Below, piece after piece: positions 45,892 through 54,766 of a stretch of DNA of 64,000 nt. Within the stretch, counting starts at the first letter, position 1; every line of letters starts with the position of its first letter. This DNA comes from Dehalobacterium formicoaceticum (GTDB lineage: Bacteria > Bacillota > Dehalobacteriia > Dehalobacteriales > Dehalobacteriaceae), in the NCBI RefSeq assembly GCF_002224645.1, contig NZ_CP022121.1, forward strand, positions 62,001 through 126,000, read 5' to 3'. The position numbers were made by a program, and so were the translations under genes. Under the pieces are notes generated by a model. It did not search any database, was not told where the DNA came from, and saw only the letters and a list, made by a program, of their open reading frames with translations.

Positions 45892-45912
45892 CCCTGCCTG
45901 CCGGCAGGCAGG
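45892..45912. repeat. Perfect GC-rich palindrome between the GIY-YIG gene and hsdR
   Basis: CCTGCCTGCCGGCAGGCAGG is a perfect 20-base palindrome. If translated in the extended hsdR frame it encodes LPAGRQGE. Small palindromes that read LPAGRQ occur in many bacterial genomes as dispersed elements; this is from memory and needs a search. Confidence 0.6.
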
Positions 45913-45927
45913 CTTAAACGTGATTTT

Positions 45928-46179
45928 TTATCCATTGGCAAATTTGGCTTTTAGCCATTTCCTCCCTGAACCTGATTTCAAGTATTTCTCTCTATCTATT
46001 GCTTCTTGTTCTGTGGAAAACTCCTCTATCAGAACAATTTTTATGGGTTTATGCTCTCTTGTATGCTTTGCCCCGTATCCCGCACAATGACGTTTGTATC
46101 TTTCTTCTATATCGCTGCAATGCCCCTTGTAGAGAGATCCATCATCGCAAAGCAATACATAAGCAATATACTTTTTCAT
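45928..46179 (-). CDS. GIY-YIG endonuclease-domain protein
   Basis: 83 residues. YIAYVLLCDDGSLYKGHCSD is the GIY-YIG core, in which the second element is varied (GHCSD in place of YVG-type sequence); KAHTREHKPIKIV-like sequence and ERYKRH follow. This size is typical of small UvrC-like nuclease-domain proteins of the YhbQ kind. It is translationally linked to hsdS (overlapping stop and start) and to hsdR, an odd place for this family. Confidence 0.85.
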   Translation of the reverse strand: MKKYIAYVLLCDDGSLYKGHCSDIEERYKRHCAGYGAKHTREHKPIKIVLIEEFSTEQEAIDREKYLKSGSGRKWLKAKFANG

Positions 46180-47336
46180 TAAGCTACTTTCTCCTTGAAA
46201 GTCAGTAATTTATCGCGGTAGTATTCATATTGCTTTTGCCGCGCCGCGATTTCAGCAGGAAGTCCGGCGGTGATATCGGTGGTCAGGGCATCAAACTTAT
46301 CGAGGATTTCGGCGATGCGGGCTTGCTCTTCGAGGGACGGGATGGGGATTTCGATATTCTCCAGTTTTCTTGGAGTTACCTCTATTACCTTTGTCCCGTG
46401 AGCTATCCTGCGTTTTTGTCCAAAAAACTCCATCGTTTGTAACCAGTAAGCTATGTATTTCGGATTCTGATTGTGCTTGACGATGGCCGTATGTCCGCCT
46501 GTTACGATGTCCTCATCACCAAGCCACGCTACGCACTTACAAACGTCCTCAATATTTTCGCTCGTCACGGCAATGATAATATCACCGTTGCTAACTTTTT
46601 TCAAACCCATAGCTAGTTGTGGAGAAACAAACGATTTCGTCTTTTTGGTGAATGTGCTGTAATAAGTGTAAATTTGCCCATAGTGGATGCACGGCACACC
46701 GCTTTCGGTAAAGTCGCATTTCTGTAAACCGTTACCTCTCGTTATCGTTGCTACCTCACCCAACATTATCCTCGGCACATTAGGCAAAGAAAGCAGAAGA
46801 TCCCGATAATATTCATATTGTTTTTTTCTCGCTGTAAGCTCTGCTGTAAGCTCTGCTGTAAGCTCTGCGAAATTGTCCAGAATACGGACAATTTCGCTCT
46901 GGATTGGGAGTGGGGGGACGGGGATTTTTAAACCCTCTATAACAGAACGCGCCAATCTCGGAACGCTCGCCCTGCGAACTCTTGAAAGCAAATACTCTCG
47001 CTGACACATCAAAGCATAATACAGGAAACGACTTTGTAGATTTTCTGGGCAAACAAAGTAGAAGCAATCGTCAGCCGCCCAAAAATCCGCAGAGCTATAA
47101 CCAATTTCGCCCGCCGCTCCTGCACTGATGACGAAAGCTGTATTTGCGGGGCAGTTACTTTCCCCATAATACCCTAACGGGGTCATACTGTTTTGATAAA
47201 CAGGGTATTCACCATCTAATGCAAGTTGGCTTCTGATGACGCGCACACCTCTGGTTGGTGGGGCGATATCGCCCAACTTCACATACTCCACCCCATCGGG
47301 ACAAAGTTCTGCCAACAATTGCTCCAACTTGCTCAT
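46179..47336 (-). CDS. hsdS: Type I restriction specificity subunit (HsdS)
   Basis: 385 residues with two target recognition domains (about 1-150 and 185-340), each followed by a conserved helical region ending ARKKQYEYYRD or IAARQKQYEYYRD. The two halves recognise the two parts of a split DNA target. Between the domains lies a run of AELT units (see repeat). HsdS is needed by both HsdM and HsdR. Starts overlap with hsdM by 4 bases (ATGA). Confidence 0.95.
   Translation of the reverse strand: MSKLEQLLAELCPDGVEYVKLGDIAPPTRGVRVIRSQLALDGEYPVYQNSMTPLGYYGESNCPANTAFVISAGAAGEIGYSSADFWAADDCFYFVCPENLQSRFLYYALMCQREYLLSRVRRASVPRLARSVIEGLKIPVPPLPIQSEIVRILDNFAELTAELTAELTARKKQYEYYRDLLLSLPNVPRIMLGEVATITRGNGLQKCDFTESGVPCIHYGQIYTYYSTFTKKTKSFVSPQLAMGLKKVSNGDIIIAVTSENIEDVCKCVAWLGDEDIVTGGHTAIVKHNQNPKYIAYWLQTMEFFGQKRRIAHGTKVIEVTPRKLENIEIPIPSLEEQARIAEILDKFDALTTDITAGLPAEIAARQKQYEYYRDKLLTFKEKVA
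46831..46866 (-). repeat. 12-bp tandem repeat in hsdS encoding AELT units
   Basis: GCTGTAAGCTCT occurs three times perfectly (46831-46842, 46843-46854, 46855-46866). In the reading frame the repeats give AELTAELTAELTA between the two recognition domains. In EcoR124I/EcoR124II the same TAEL repeat varies between two and three copies and shifts the spacer of the target. Confidence 0.95.
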
Positions 47337-48919
47337 TGCGGCGCCCCCTCAATCTCCGCAATAATCGCGTTTATCTCTTTCCGTAAAACATCTTCGCGGG
47401 CAACGATGCGCTCAACCTCGGCGTTCAACACTTTAATATCTATGACCTCACGGGTGTCCTCCTGTTCAACGTATGTAGAAACCGAAAGATTATAGTCCTG
47501 TTCGGCGATCACGCCATTTGGCACTACTTTGGCAGTATAGTCCACGTCGGCGCGCTCGGTATAAATCTTGACGATTTTCTCAATGTTCTCCTGAGTCAGC
47601 TTGTTGCTGTTAGTGACCTTTATAAACTCGCGGGATGCGTCGATGAAAAGCGTGGAGTTTTCGCTCTTGCTTTTTTTTAGCACCATAATGCAGGTGGCTA
47701 TGGAAGTACCGTAAAACAATTTGTCCGGCAACTGAATCACGCAGTCCACAAAGTTGTTATCAATTAAATATTGGCGAATTTTCTGTTCTGCTCCGCCGCG
47801 ATAGAAGATGCCGGGGAAGCAGACAATCGCTGCCGTTCCGCTGGTGGCAAGCCAGGAAAGGGAGTGCATGATAAAGGCAAGATCAGCCTTGGACTTTGGT
47901 GCAAGCACCCCGGCAGGAGAAAAGCGTGGGTCATTTATCAAAAGCGAATCAGAGTCGCCCGCCCACTTAATTGAGTAAGGCGGATTTGAAACAATCGCCT
48001 CAAATGGCTCATCATCCCAATGAAGCGGTTCAGTGAGGGTGTCGCCGTGTCCAATGTCAAATTCATCATAATCAATGTCGTGCAAAAACATATTGATACG
48101 GCAAAGGTTGTAAGTGGTAATGTTAATTTCCTGCCCGTAAAAACCGTTGCGAACGTTTTCTTTACCCAGTATTTTGGCAAACTTCAACAAAAGTGACCCG
48201 CTGCCGCAAGCAGGATCGTACACCTTATTGACATCGGTTTTACCGACTATTGTCAGGCGGGTCAGCAGCTCCGAAACCTCCTGCGGTGTATAATATTCTC
48301 CGCCGGATTTTCCGGCGTTGCCTGCATACATACCCATCAGGAATTCGTAAGCGTCGCCGAAAGCGTCAATGGTGTTTTCCCGGTAATCACCTAACTTCAT
48401 ATTACCCACGCCATTCAGTAGCTTGACGAGCCGCTCATTACGCTTCGCTACCGTGCCGCCCAGTTTGTTGCTGTTAACGTCGATATCGTCAAACAGCCCT
48501 TTGAAGTTATCTTCGGAAGGTGTTCCCTGCGCGGACGCTTCTATATCCTTGAATACCGCCTCCAACGTCTCGTTAAGGTGGTCTTTTGCCCATTCGTTGT
48601 CTCGTTCCGCTCTGATACGGATATTCTCAAACAACTCACTCGGTAGGACGAAAAATCCTTTTGTCGAGACCATGTCCTCGCGGGCTTGCTCGGCATCCTT
48701 GTCCGATAATTTGGCATAGTCAAAAGAGGCGTTGCCCGCCTCGCGTTCGCCTTCATTTATATAAGCCGTTATATTCTCGGAAATGTAGCGGTAAAACAAG
48801 ATGCCGAGGACATACTGCTTGAAATCCCAACCGTCCACACTTCCGCGCAGGTCGTTGGCGATACCCCATATAGTACGGTGGAGTTCAGCCCGTTCCTGCT
48901 CTTTCCGATGATCAGCCAT
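47333..48919 (-). CDS. hsdM: Type I restriction methyltransferase subunit (HsdM)
   Basis: 528 residues from ATG 48919 (AGGAGG eight bases upstream; an ATG at 48961 lacks that). N-terminal HsdM_N domain (AELHRTIWGIANDLRGSVDG), methylase motifs DPACGSGSLLLKFAK (SAM binding, near 238), SNPPYSIKW (N6-adenine catalytic motif NPPY, near 315) and GGEYYTPQEVSELL. HsdM2S methylates adenine in the target. Confidence 0.96.
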   Translation of the reverse strand: MADHRKEQERAELHRTIWGIANDLRGSVDGWDFKQYVLGILFYRYISENITAYINEGEREAGNASFDYAKLSDKDAEQAREDMVSTKGFFVLPSELFENIRIRAERDNEWAKDHLNETLEAVFKDIEASAQGTPSEDNFKGLFDDIDVNSNKLGGTVAKRNERLVKLLNGVGNMKLGDYRENTIDAFGDAYEFLMGMYAGNAGKSGGEYYTPQEVSELLTRLTIVGKTDVNKVYDPACGSGSLLLKFAKILGKENVRNGFYGQEINITTYNLCRINMFLHDIDYDEFDIGHGDTLTEPLHWDDEPFEAIVSNPPYSIKWAGDSDSLLINDPRFSPAGVLAPKSKADLAFIMHSLSWLATSGTAAIVCFPGIFYRGGAEQKIRQYLIDNNFVDCVIQLPDKLFYGTSIATCIMVLKKSKSENSTLFIDASREFIKVTNSNKLTQENIEKIVKIYTERADVDYTAKVVPNGVIAEQDYNLSVSTYVEQEDTREVIDIKVLNAEVERIVAREDVLRKEINAIIAEIEGAPQ

Positions 48920-48974
48920 TGTCAGTATCCTCCTGTTTCTTCGTGGGTTCGTCAGACGCATCCCCCGGCCTTAT

Positions 48975-49052
48975 CCATTTATCTGCTTCTAGCCACTCTT
49001 GGACAAACACACTATAATTATACAATGCGAATATGTGTTTGTGAAGATATGG
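48975..49052 (+). repeat. Direct repeat (right copy), matches 39643-39720
   Basis: Same orientation as the left copy, about 9.3 kb apart, with 80 percent identity by eye. It lies immediately upstream of hsdM's start region and right at the end of the type I locus. Confidence 0.65.
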
Positions 49053-49118
49053 TCGCAAAAAGTGGCATTAAGACACGTTAATACATAAACCAAACGAAGT
49101 GAAAAAGGAGGATATCAC

Positions 49119-49184
49119 ATGAGTGAAGTAAGAACCCCAAAAGGTAAAAAACAGTTTGGTTCAAGTCCCTACTTCATCAAATAG
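49119..49184 (+). pseudogene. Very short frame, possibly the 5' end of a lost gene
   Basis: ATG 49119 after AAAAAGGAGGATATCAC gives MSEVRTPKGKKQFGSSPYFI and stops at 49184. The ribosome binding site is excellent but the protein is only 21 residues. I read it as a truncated gene; a functional small peptide is possible. Confidence 0.35.
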
Positions 49185-49624
49185 ACATACTTGAAGCAAT
49201 CAAGAAATGAAACAATTACAAGATAAAAACCCAAACGCAGAAAAGTCCGCAAACAGCAGATTTTCGGGCAAACAAAAAACCACCTGCCGATAAATTTCTT
49301 TATCGATAGATGGTATTTGATTTGTGAAAACCGTGGAAAAAAGATTTTTTCGAACCCCCGTAAAAATGGCTGTTCGTTAAAAATCAAGTAGCAGTTTTAC
49401 TTCTGAGTATAAAACTGTGAATCCTTTCCAGTAAAGACTTTTAATATTATATCAGGAAGATCTAATATAAGCAACTCACGGCCTTATCTAAAATTATTGG
49501 TAGTTGTTCAGCAGTTATGCCGAAGGAGAACCTGTTGACATTTTTTTGCAAACTATATATGCTTGTGGTGTCGAATGCAGAGAGGCGCTTTGTATTCGGT
49601 GAGCCTCGATCCTGGCTCTGCGGA
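49185..49624. other. Gene-free stretch at the border of the recombinase element
   Basis: No convincing gene. A/T-rich sequence to about 49.5 kb, then a sharp rise in GC near 49.57 kb where the DUF1016 gene begins. A short hairpin (CGATAAATTTCTTTATCG) lies near 49.29 kb. No att site was identified. Confidence 0.4.
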
Positions 49625-50515
49625 TTATAATAATGTGCAAAGACACAAGTTGTTCTGGCACAAAACTGCCCTCGTCAATTTGGCGGGGGCGTTTTGTTTT
49701 ATTGTGGTTATAAAAAGCTCCCGGAGATTTTCCATTCGAGGTCGCATACCGGGCGGAAAGTTTTGCAGCGGTTTCAGCTTGTCAACCCATAACACAAGAG
49801 GCGGAGGAGCAGGTGGATGGTAATTGATGAAACTGAGCAGAGACGGATCGTTATCTGCTTTGCGTTTGGTCTGCCAATTGCTTTCTCTCCATGCGGAAAC
49901 CGCAGTAGATAACCTGTCCGTGCTGCTGGGCATATCAATCCCTTGGCGGAGCGGTTCACACGCGGGTACAAACGGCGCACACGCCGTTTCAATGGTTGCC
50001 GTGGTGTCTACGCCCGTATCGGGTGAAATATTGCGTACAGGGGGGATACCGGGTTCAGCAGGACTTTCTTCATTAGATAAAGCATCAAAGGTGTTTTCCT
50101 CAATGGCTTTCATCAATGCCAGCTTGGAAAGATTCTGCGTTGCCGCAAGTCTGATATAAAAAGAACGCTGCTCATCGCTTTCACAGCACTCCAGTATAAC
50201 GGCGTTTTGCGTCCAGCTCAGAGACTGCGCTTTTTCCATGAGAGCCGGGTCGTTTGCGTAGGTGCGATAAAAGTTACGCATCCTGCGGAGATTGCGAAGG
50301 GAGAAGCCTTTCAGCAATGGTAACCGGATGGCAAGGGTTTCGGCCAAGTGAGGGACAAAGGCTTTTTCCCCCTGGCGGCAGATGCATCGGCCGATTAGGG
50401 TATAAAGCTCCATCAGAGATTGGTTGGATGGCTTGTCATTGCTTTCGTAGCAATCGGTTATGGTAGATGCGATCTGCTCCATATAGAGGGAGCTTTCATT
50501 TTTCAGTGCTTTCAC
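49625..50515 (-). CDS. DUF1016 N-terminal domain protein (mobile-element associated)
   Basis: 296 residues. The N-terminal 130 residues are helical (LMELYTLIGRCIC, FSLRNLRRMRNFYRTY, LSWTQNAVILECC), matching the DUF1016/YhcG N-terminal domain. The C-terminal PD-(D/E)xK nuclease domain of YhcG is absent; the rest is a linker and an unidentified tail. Its job in mobile elements is not known. The gene is more GC-rich than region 1 by eye. Confidence 0.65.
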   Translation of the reverse strand: MKALKNESSLYMEQIASTITDCYESNDKPSNQSLMELYTLIGRCICRQGEKAFVPHLAETLAIRLPLLKGFSLRNLRRMRNFYRTYANDPALMEKAQSLSWTQNAVILECCESDEQRSFYIRLAATQNLSKLALMKAIEENTFDALSNEESPAEPGIPPVRNISPDTGVDTTATIETACAPFVPACEPLRQGIDMPSSTDRLSTAVSAWRESNWQTKRKADNDPSLLSFINYHPPAPPPLVLWVDKLKPLQNFPPGMRPRMENLRELFITTIKQNAPAKLTRAVLCQNNLCLCTLL

Positions 50516-50601
50516 GGGCTTCTCCTTTCCGGCTCATTGTGAGCCTGTTTTATTATGTACCCGGCAGAGTCGGTCCTGCCGGTGAAAATCTAAAGGGAAT
50601 A

Positions 50602-51180
50602 TCAGTAGCTTTGCTCCATTTCAAAGCCGCAGTCCTGCTCCTGGGCATCTTCGGCAGAGGTGATGTTGACATATTCTCCGATGATGCAGAGTGCTTTGTC
50701 ATAGCTGCCGCTGGTGGTGATCCGCTCCCGCATCTCTTTTGCCTGATCGCCAAGTCCGTTTTCCTTCAGTGTTCGGGCGGCGATGCCCATCAGGTTGAAA
50801 ATGTTTCCGTCCTGCCCGATGAGGGCGCAGTCGGGCTTTTCCCTTTGAACAGGCGGCCCGTTCATGTCGACACCCAGCCGGTTAGGGAGATAATCACTCA
50901 GCCAGGTGCCGCCAAAGGTTGCATGGCTCTGCAGCCGCCACATGGCGAGCTTTCCTATGTCCAGATCCACATTTTCCATTGAAAACAGCAGATTGGTGCA
51001 GCCGTTATGCTCAAAGACCGAAACATCCTTGAACGTATCGCCGTTTTGCAGGATACCCTCCTGCGTCAGCAGTTCATTGATGCCGTTTACCCATTCCGAG
51101 AGGTTACCGCCACATCCTTGGATAACAAGCCCTTCACGGTCTGTCATGGTGCGGAGTTCGTCTATTTTAATACGCTTCAT
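50602..51180 (-). CDS. Mobile-element hypothetical protein, DUF6329-like
   Basis: 192 residues, acidic, no membrane helix. The motif LVIQGCGGNLSEWVNGIN and LLFSMENVDLDIGKLAMWRL recur in plasmid and conjugative-element proteins of Clostridia; the function is unknown. A MKRIKIDEL start follows GGAGGAACG. It is the most distal in a run of small element genes. Confidence 0.55.
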   Translation of the reverse strand: MKRIKIDELRTMTDREGLVIQGCGGNLSEWVNGINELLTQEGILQNGDTFKDVSVFEHNGCTNLLFSMENVDLDIGKLAMWRLQSHATFGGTWLSDYLPNRLGVDMNGPPVQREKPDCALIGQDGNIFNLMGIAARTLKENGLGDQAKEMRERITTSGSYDKALCIIGEYVNITSAEDAQEQDCGFEMEQSY

Positions 51181-51238
51181 ATCGTTCCTCCATTTGTTCC
51201 CTTGCAGGTTAAGAAATTAATCGTGGAAAAGTACGGCG

Positions 51239-51802
51239 CTAATTCATAGTCGGCCCGTTTTGCTGACTTGCATTGAGGTCATTGGCCTGTTGGCTGTCCT
51301 GTTCCATTTCCGGTTGTTCCGGAGAGCAATGGTTCAGAAGATCCTGCACCCTCCACGGGACATTGTCGAAATCCACATGAATATCCCCCTCGACAGGGAT
51401 GGTGTACCAGTATTCGTAAGGAATATATACCGTTGACAGGTACTTGGACTCTGTGGCCGAGATGGTTTCGCCACCTTGTTCAATGACACCCTTCGGCGTC
51501 AAAAAGAAGGTTCCCCAATGCTCGCCGGAGGACTCCAGATCAAGGGTTACGATGCCCAACCCTATATGGCCGGTGTTGCTACCTCGAATGACGGCGGGAA
51601 GATCAACGATTTCATAGGTGTAGTCGTCGAAATAGTCCGTGCCATATACCTCAATGCAAAGGTCATGCATCCGTTTCAGTATCTCTTTGGCATAGCTGAA
51701 ATCGTCCGAATTGCAGGAGTGGTCCAGCTTTGCGAACTCCACTGTCGGAAGCATAGCGTTCAGGCGGTCTATATAGACCGCCCGCAAATCTTTTTCTTCC
51801 AT
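51239..51802 (-). CDS. Mobile-element hypothetical protein
   Basis: 187 residues, acidic, ending in a Gln/Asn-rich tail (QQANDLNASQQNG). I do not recognise a domain. It follows the DUF4314 gene by 12 bases in the same direction and is followed by the DUF6329-like gene. Confidence 0.5.
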   Translation of the reverse strand: MEEKDLRAVYIDRLNAMLPTVEFAKLDHSCNSDDFSYAKEILKRMHDLCIEVYGTDYFDDYTYEIVDLPAVIRGSNTGHIGLGIVTLDLESSGEHWGTFFLTPKGVIEQGGETISATESKYLSTVYIPYEYWYTIPVEGDIHVDFDNVPWRVQDLLNHCSPEQPEMEQDSQQANDLNASQQNGPTMN

Positions 51803-51814
51803 TCTATTTCACCC

Positions 51815-52096
51815 TCATTCCATCTTCATGCCGAACTGCTCGGATTCGCTTTCCTGCAATTCAGGCTGCTCCGGACGCGAGATCACGGAAAAGCTGTCCT
51901 CGCCTGGAATGACGCCGAGAGTGCGCCCGTTGTCAAATGTACAGTGAAGCGTTCCAATGTCATCCACAACATTCACCGTTCCCTCCGTACCGGGCAGAAT
52001 GGGGGCATAGGGGTCATCCATTCCAATCAAACGGATGCGGGTTCCCTGCGGGTATTGGTCCTTGATACGTTGTACCTGCTTGTGGTCCATAAACAT
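51815..52096 (-). CDS. DUF4314-type small protein
   Basis: About 93 residues. KDQYPQGTRIRLIGMDDPYAP and GTEGTVNVVDDIGTLHCTF match the short SH3-like DUF4314 domain found in conjugative elements. AGGAGGAATC lies before ATG 52096. Function unknown. Confidence 0.7.
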   Translation of the reverse strand: MFMDHKQVQRIKDQYPQGTRIRLIGMDDPYAPILPGTEGTVNVVDDIGTLHCTFDNGRTLGVIPGEDSFSVISRPEQPELQESESEQFGMKME

Positions 52097-52110
52097 CACG
52101 ATTCCTCCTA

Positions 52111-52368
52111 TCAGGCCATCTCATGGCTCTGTTTTGATTGGCTGCCGTCCGCAGCCTTGATAGCCTCATATTCGGCTATCAGCTTTTCAGGCTCTTTGTA
52201 TTCATGGGTGAACACGGGCCGGCCCAGCACTTTCGCCACCGCTTCCTGATAAAGCTCCAGAGGCATGCACAGCCGATCTTCATATAATTGAAACTCCACA
52301 ATTTCCTGTGGGGATTTCCCCTCGTACCAGCGGCTTTCAGCCTTGGCAATCGTTTCTTCCTTTGTCAT
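52111..52368 (-). CDS. Small mobile-element protein of unknown function
   Basis: 85 residues from ATG 52368 (TATGGAGGAAAAG upstream). TIAKAESRWYEGKSPQEIVEFQL and RLCMPLELYQEAVAKVLGRPV recur in small helical proteins of clostridial integrative elements, by my memory. The function is not known. The gene follows the metallophosphoesterase gene closely. Confidence 0.55.
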   Translation of the reverse strand: MTKEETIAKAESRWYEGKSPQEIVEFQLYEDRLCMPLELYQEAVAKVLGRPVFTHEYKEPEKLIAEYEAIKAADGSQSKQSHEMA

Positions 52369-52391
52369 ACTCTTTTCCTCCATATGTTTCC

Positions 52392-53132
52392 TCATTGTAT
52401 TTCCACCATCTGCTCCCATTGCAGAATGAATCGTCCCTCAATAGTGCGGTTATCATGGTGGTGCCCGAAAAACCAGTAGTCGAAGCTGCATCGGCGCTTG
52501 ACTGTTTCCAAAAAGCCGGTCAGACGGTCCGGCTTGTAGGGATGGCATACCTGTGCCGCAATGCTATCGGGAGCGCAGTGAGTCAGGATGCAATCCACAC
52601 GCCAGCCGGCGCTCTCCAGATTCTTCAGGGCCGTTTCATATTCCTCATCGCAGGGCAGTTCCTCTTTCCACCATGAAATATGGTTGATACGGTACAGCGC
52701 CCTGTGCCTGTCTAGCACCTGCTTGCGATACAGGAAGTCGGGTTCATCCGGCTCCAGTATGCCTGCGCTGATATCGTGGGAGGCGGCGCCGCCCATTGTA
52801 AGAAAGGTCATCCCGCCGATCTCAAAGACCTGCCCGCGCATCAGGTGCAGGATATGCTCCCGCACCTGATGGACATCGCCGCCTCTCCATTTCATGGCCG
52901 GAAAACGGTTCAGCAGGTCAAAGTTTTCGTGGTTGCCGTCTATAAACAGCGTGGTGAACGGCTGGTCATTCAGCCAGTCCAGATCCCGGTTCGATTGGGG
53001 TGTTTCATCCCATATCCCAAAATCGCCGCAGACAATAATATAATCCTCCCGGCACAGGCTCTGTCCTGCGGGAAAGTATTCCTTTTCAAACCTGCGGAAA
53101 TTACCGTGGGTATCTCCTGTAATATAAATCAT
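52392..53132 (-). CDS. Metallophosphoesterase
   Basis: 246 residues. The calcineurin-like motifs are complete: GDTHGN at the N-terminus, GDFGIWDE near 35, DGNHENFD near 62, LTHCAPD near 180 and GHHHDNR near 225. Such enzymes hydrolyse phosphodiesters or phosphomonoesters, here with no clear substrate. It lies directly after the recombinase genes. Confidence 0.88.
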   Translation of the reverse strand: MIYITGDTHGNFRRFEKEYFPAGQSLCREDYIIVCGDFGIWDETPQSNRDLDWLNDQPFTTLFIDGNHENFDLLNRFPAMKWRGGDVHQVREHILHLMRGQVFEIGGMTFLTMGGAASHDISAGILEPDEPDFLYRKQVLDRHRALYRINHISWWKEELPCDEEYETALKNLESAGWRVDCILTHCAPDSIAAQVCHPYKPDRLTGFLETVKRRCSFDYWFFGHHHDNRTIEGRFILQWEQMVEIQ

Positions 53133-53146
53133 GGTCGGTTCCTCCG

Positions 53147-54766
53147 TTACATGAGCTGCTCGATTTCCGTTCCATCCTTGAAACGGATAAGCAGTTTATC
53201 TTCACCCAGCACCTTGATGGCGCCGACGAGCTGCCGCACCGTCAATTCGTCAAAGCAGGTGATTCCCGTGTCCATTTTGTCCAGCTCGGCGGCGATCTGC
53301 TCGGCTCGTTGGTCTGCCTGTGCGATGCCCTGCTGGTTCTTTTCCAGCTCACTGCGCTTTGAGACCAGTGCGGAAAATTCCATGCTGACTTCGTTTAAAT
53401 CCTCATCGTATTGGGTGGAGTTTGCGCCCACAGACGCGGCAAATTGGAGGAGCTCATATTGCCGTGCCCGCAGCTCTGACAGTCTACTGTCGATGGCTGC
53501 GATGCTTGTTTCTCCGCTGTTCCCCGAAAGGGCGGACAGGATGCTGTCCTGCAGCAGAGATTTCATGGTTTTCAGGCTGAACATCTCGTTCATGGCGGAG
53601 ACCACGGCGGTGTGGATTCGGCCTTCTTCCAGCGTAGGGGAATCCTTGCAGAACTTTTTGCCGTTCTCCAGCCGGTTGATGCACCGCCAGACGATTTTCT
53701 TGCCCTCCGGCCTCGTCCATGTGACACGGCGGTAGGGGCTTCCGCAGTTCCCGCAGGATAAAAGCTCGGTCAACACATACTTGCCGCTGTATTTGGCAAG
53801 CTCGGTTTTAGCGTTTGCGCTGACCTTTCTCAGGCTGGAACGGCGGGCCATTTCCTCCTGCACCCGCTGAAAGGTCAACTTGTCGATGATGGCGGGATGG
53901 CAGTTCTCGACATAATATTGGGGAAGCTCTCCGTTGTTTTTCTTGGACTGGCGGGTGAAGAGGTCTGCGATGAAGGTCTTTTGTAGCAAGGCGTCCCCGA
54001 TGTATTTCTCGTTTTTAAGCATGCCGCGGATGACGCCGTCATTCCATTTTTCCTTGCCCCGCACCGTTTTGATGCCGTCCGCCTCAAGGTCAGCGATGAT
54101 TTTAGCGACGCTGTGCCCGACCAGATACCGGGAGAAAACCCTGCGGACGATTTCCGCTTCCTCCGGGTCAATTTCCGGCAGATCGTCCTCGCCCTTGCGG
54201 TAGCCAAGGAAGCCTGCATAGTGGTAGTAGACCTTGCCGTCCTTGAAGTTCTTGCGGTGCCCCCAGCGGATATTGCCGCTCATGGACTCACTCTCGGCCT
54301 GCGCCTGGCTCATCATGAAGGTGAGGATCATCTCATTGTCCATATAGAGGGTGTTGACATTCTCCTTTTCGAAGAAAACCCCAACGCCCATTCGCTTGAG
54401 CTTGCGGACATAGTCGAGGCCGTCCAGCGTATTCCGGCAGAACCGGGATACCGATTTGGTGATGACCAGATCCACCTTACCTTTTTCACAGGCTTTGATC
54501 ATCCGCAGGAAATCCTTGCGCTTTTTGGTGGAGGTGGCGGTTTTGCCCTCGTCCGCGAACATATCCACCATGGTCCATTCGGGCTGGGCGGCGATTCTTT
54601 CCGTGTAGTATTCAATCTGCGCCTGATAGCTGTCAAGCTGTTCCTCGGAGTTGGTGGAAACCCGGCAGTAAGGCGCCACACGCAGGGCTTTTTTGCGGAT
54701 ATCCTTTTGGGCGTATATCGGATCGGCAGGGATAACCGTTACTTTCCTTGTTGCTGTCGCAGGCAT
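53147..54766 (-). CDS. Large serine recombinase (third of three)
   Basis: 539 residues. The resolvase domain begins RVAPYCRVSTNSEEQLDS with the catalytic Ser in YCRVST, then FADEGKTATSTKKR and TKSVSRFCRNTLD. The recombinase domain and zinc ribbon (CGNCGSPYRRVTW) follow, then a coiled coil. Such enzymes cut and join att sites of integrative elements. It overlaps the preceding short recombinase by 28 bases. Together the three genes form a typical triplet of Clostridia elements. Confidence 0.95.
   Translation of the reverse strand: MPATATRKVTVIPADPIYAQKDIRKKALRVAPYCRVSTNSEEQLDSYQAQIEYYTERIAAQPEWTMVDMFADEGKTATSTKKRKDFLRMIKACEKGKVDLVITKSVSRFCRNTLDGLDYVRKLKRMGVGVFFEKENVNTLYMDNEMILTFMMSQAQAESESMSGNIRWGHRKNFKDGKVYYHYAGFLGYRKGEDDLPEIDPEEAEIVRRVFSRYLVGHSVAKIIADLEADGIKTVRGKEKWNDGVIRGMLKNEKYIGDALLQKTFIADLFTRQSKKNNGELPQYYVENCHPAIIDKLTFQRVQEEMARRSSLRKVSANAKTELAKYSGKYVLTELLSCGNCGSPYRRVTWTRPEGKKIVWRCINRLENGKKFCKDSPTLEEGRIHTAVVSAMNEMFSLKTMKSLLQDSILSALSGNSGETSIAAIDSRLSELRARQYELLQFAASVGANSTQYDEDLNEVSMEFSALVSKRSELEKNQQGIAQADQRAEQIAAELDKMDTGITCFDELTVRQLVGAIKVLGEDKLLIRFKDGTEIEQLM

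Noticed and set aside
49169-49387. Minus-strand frame of 72 residues near 49.2 kb
   Set aside because: No ribosome binding site, low-complexity hydrophobic/aromatic content and no similarity I could recognise.
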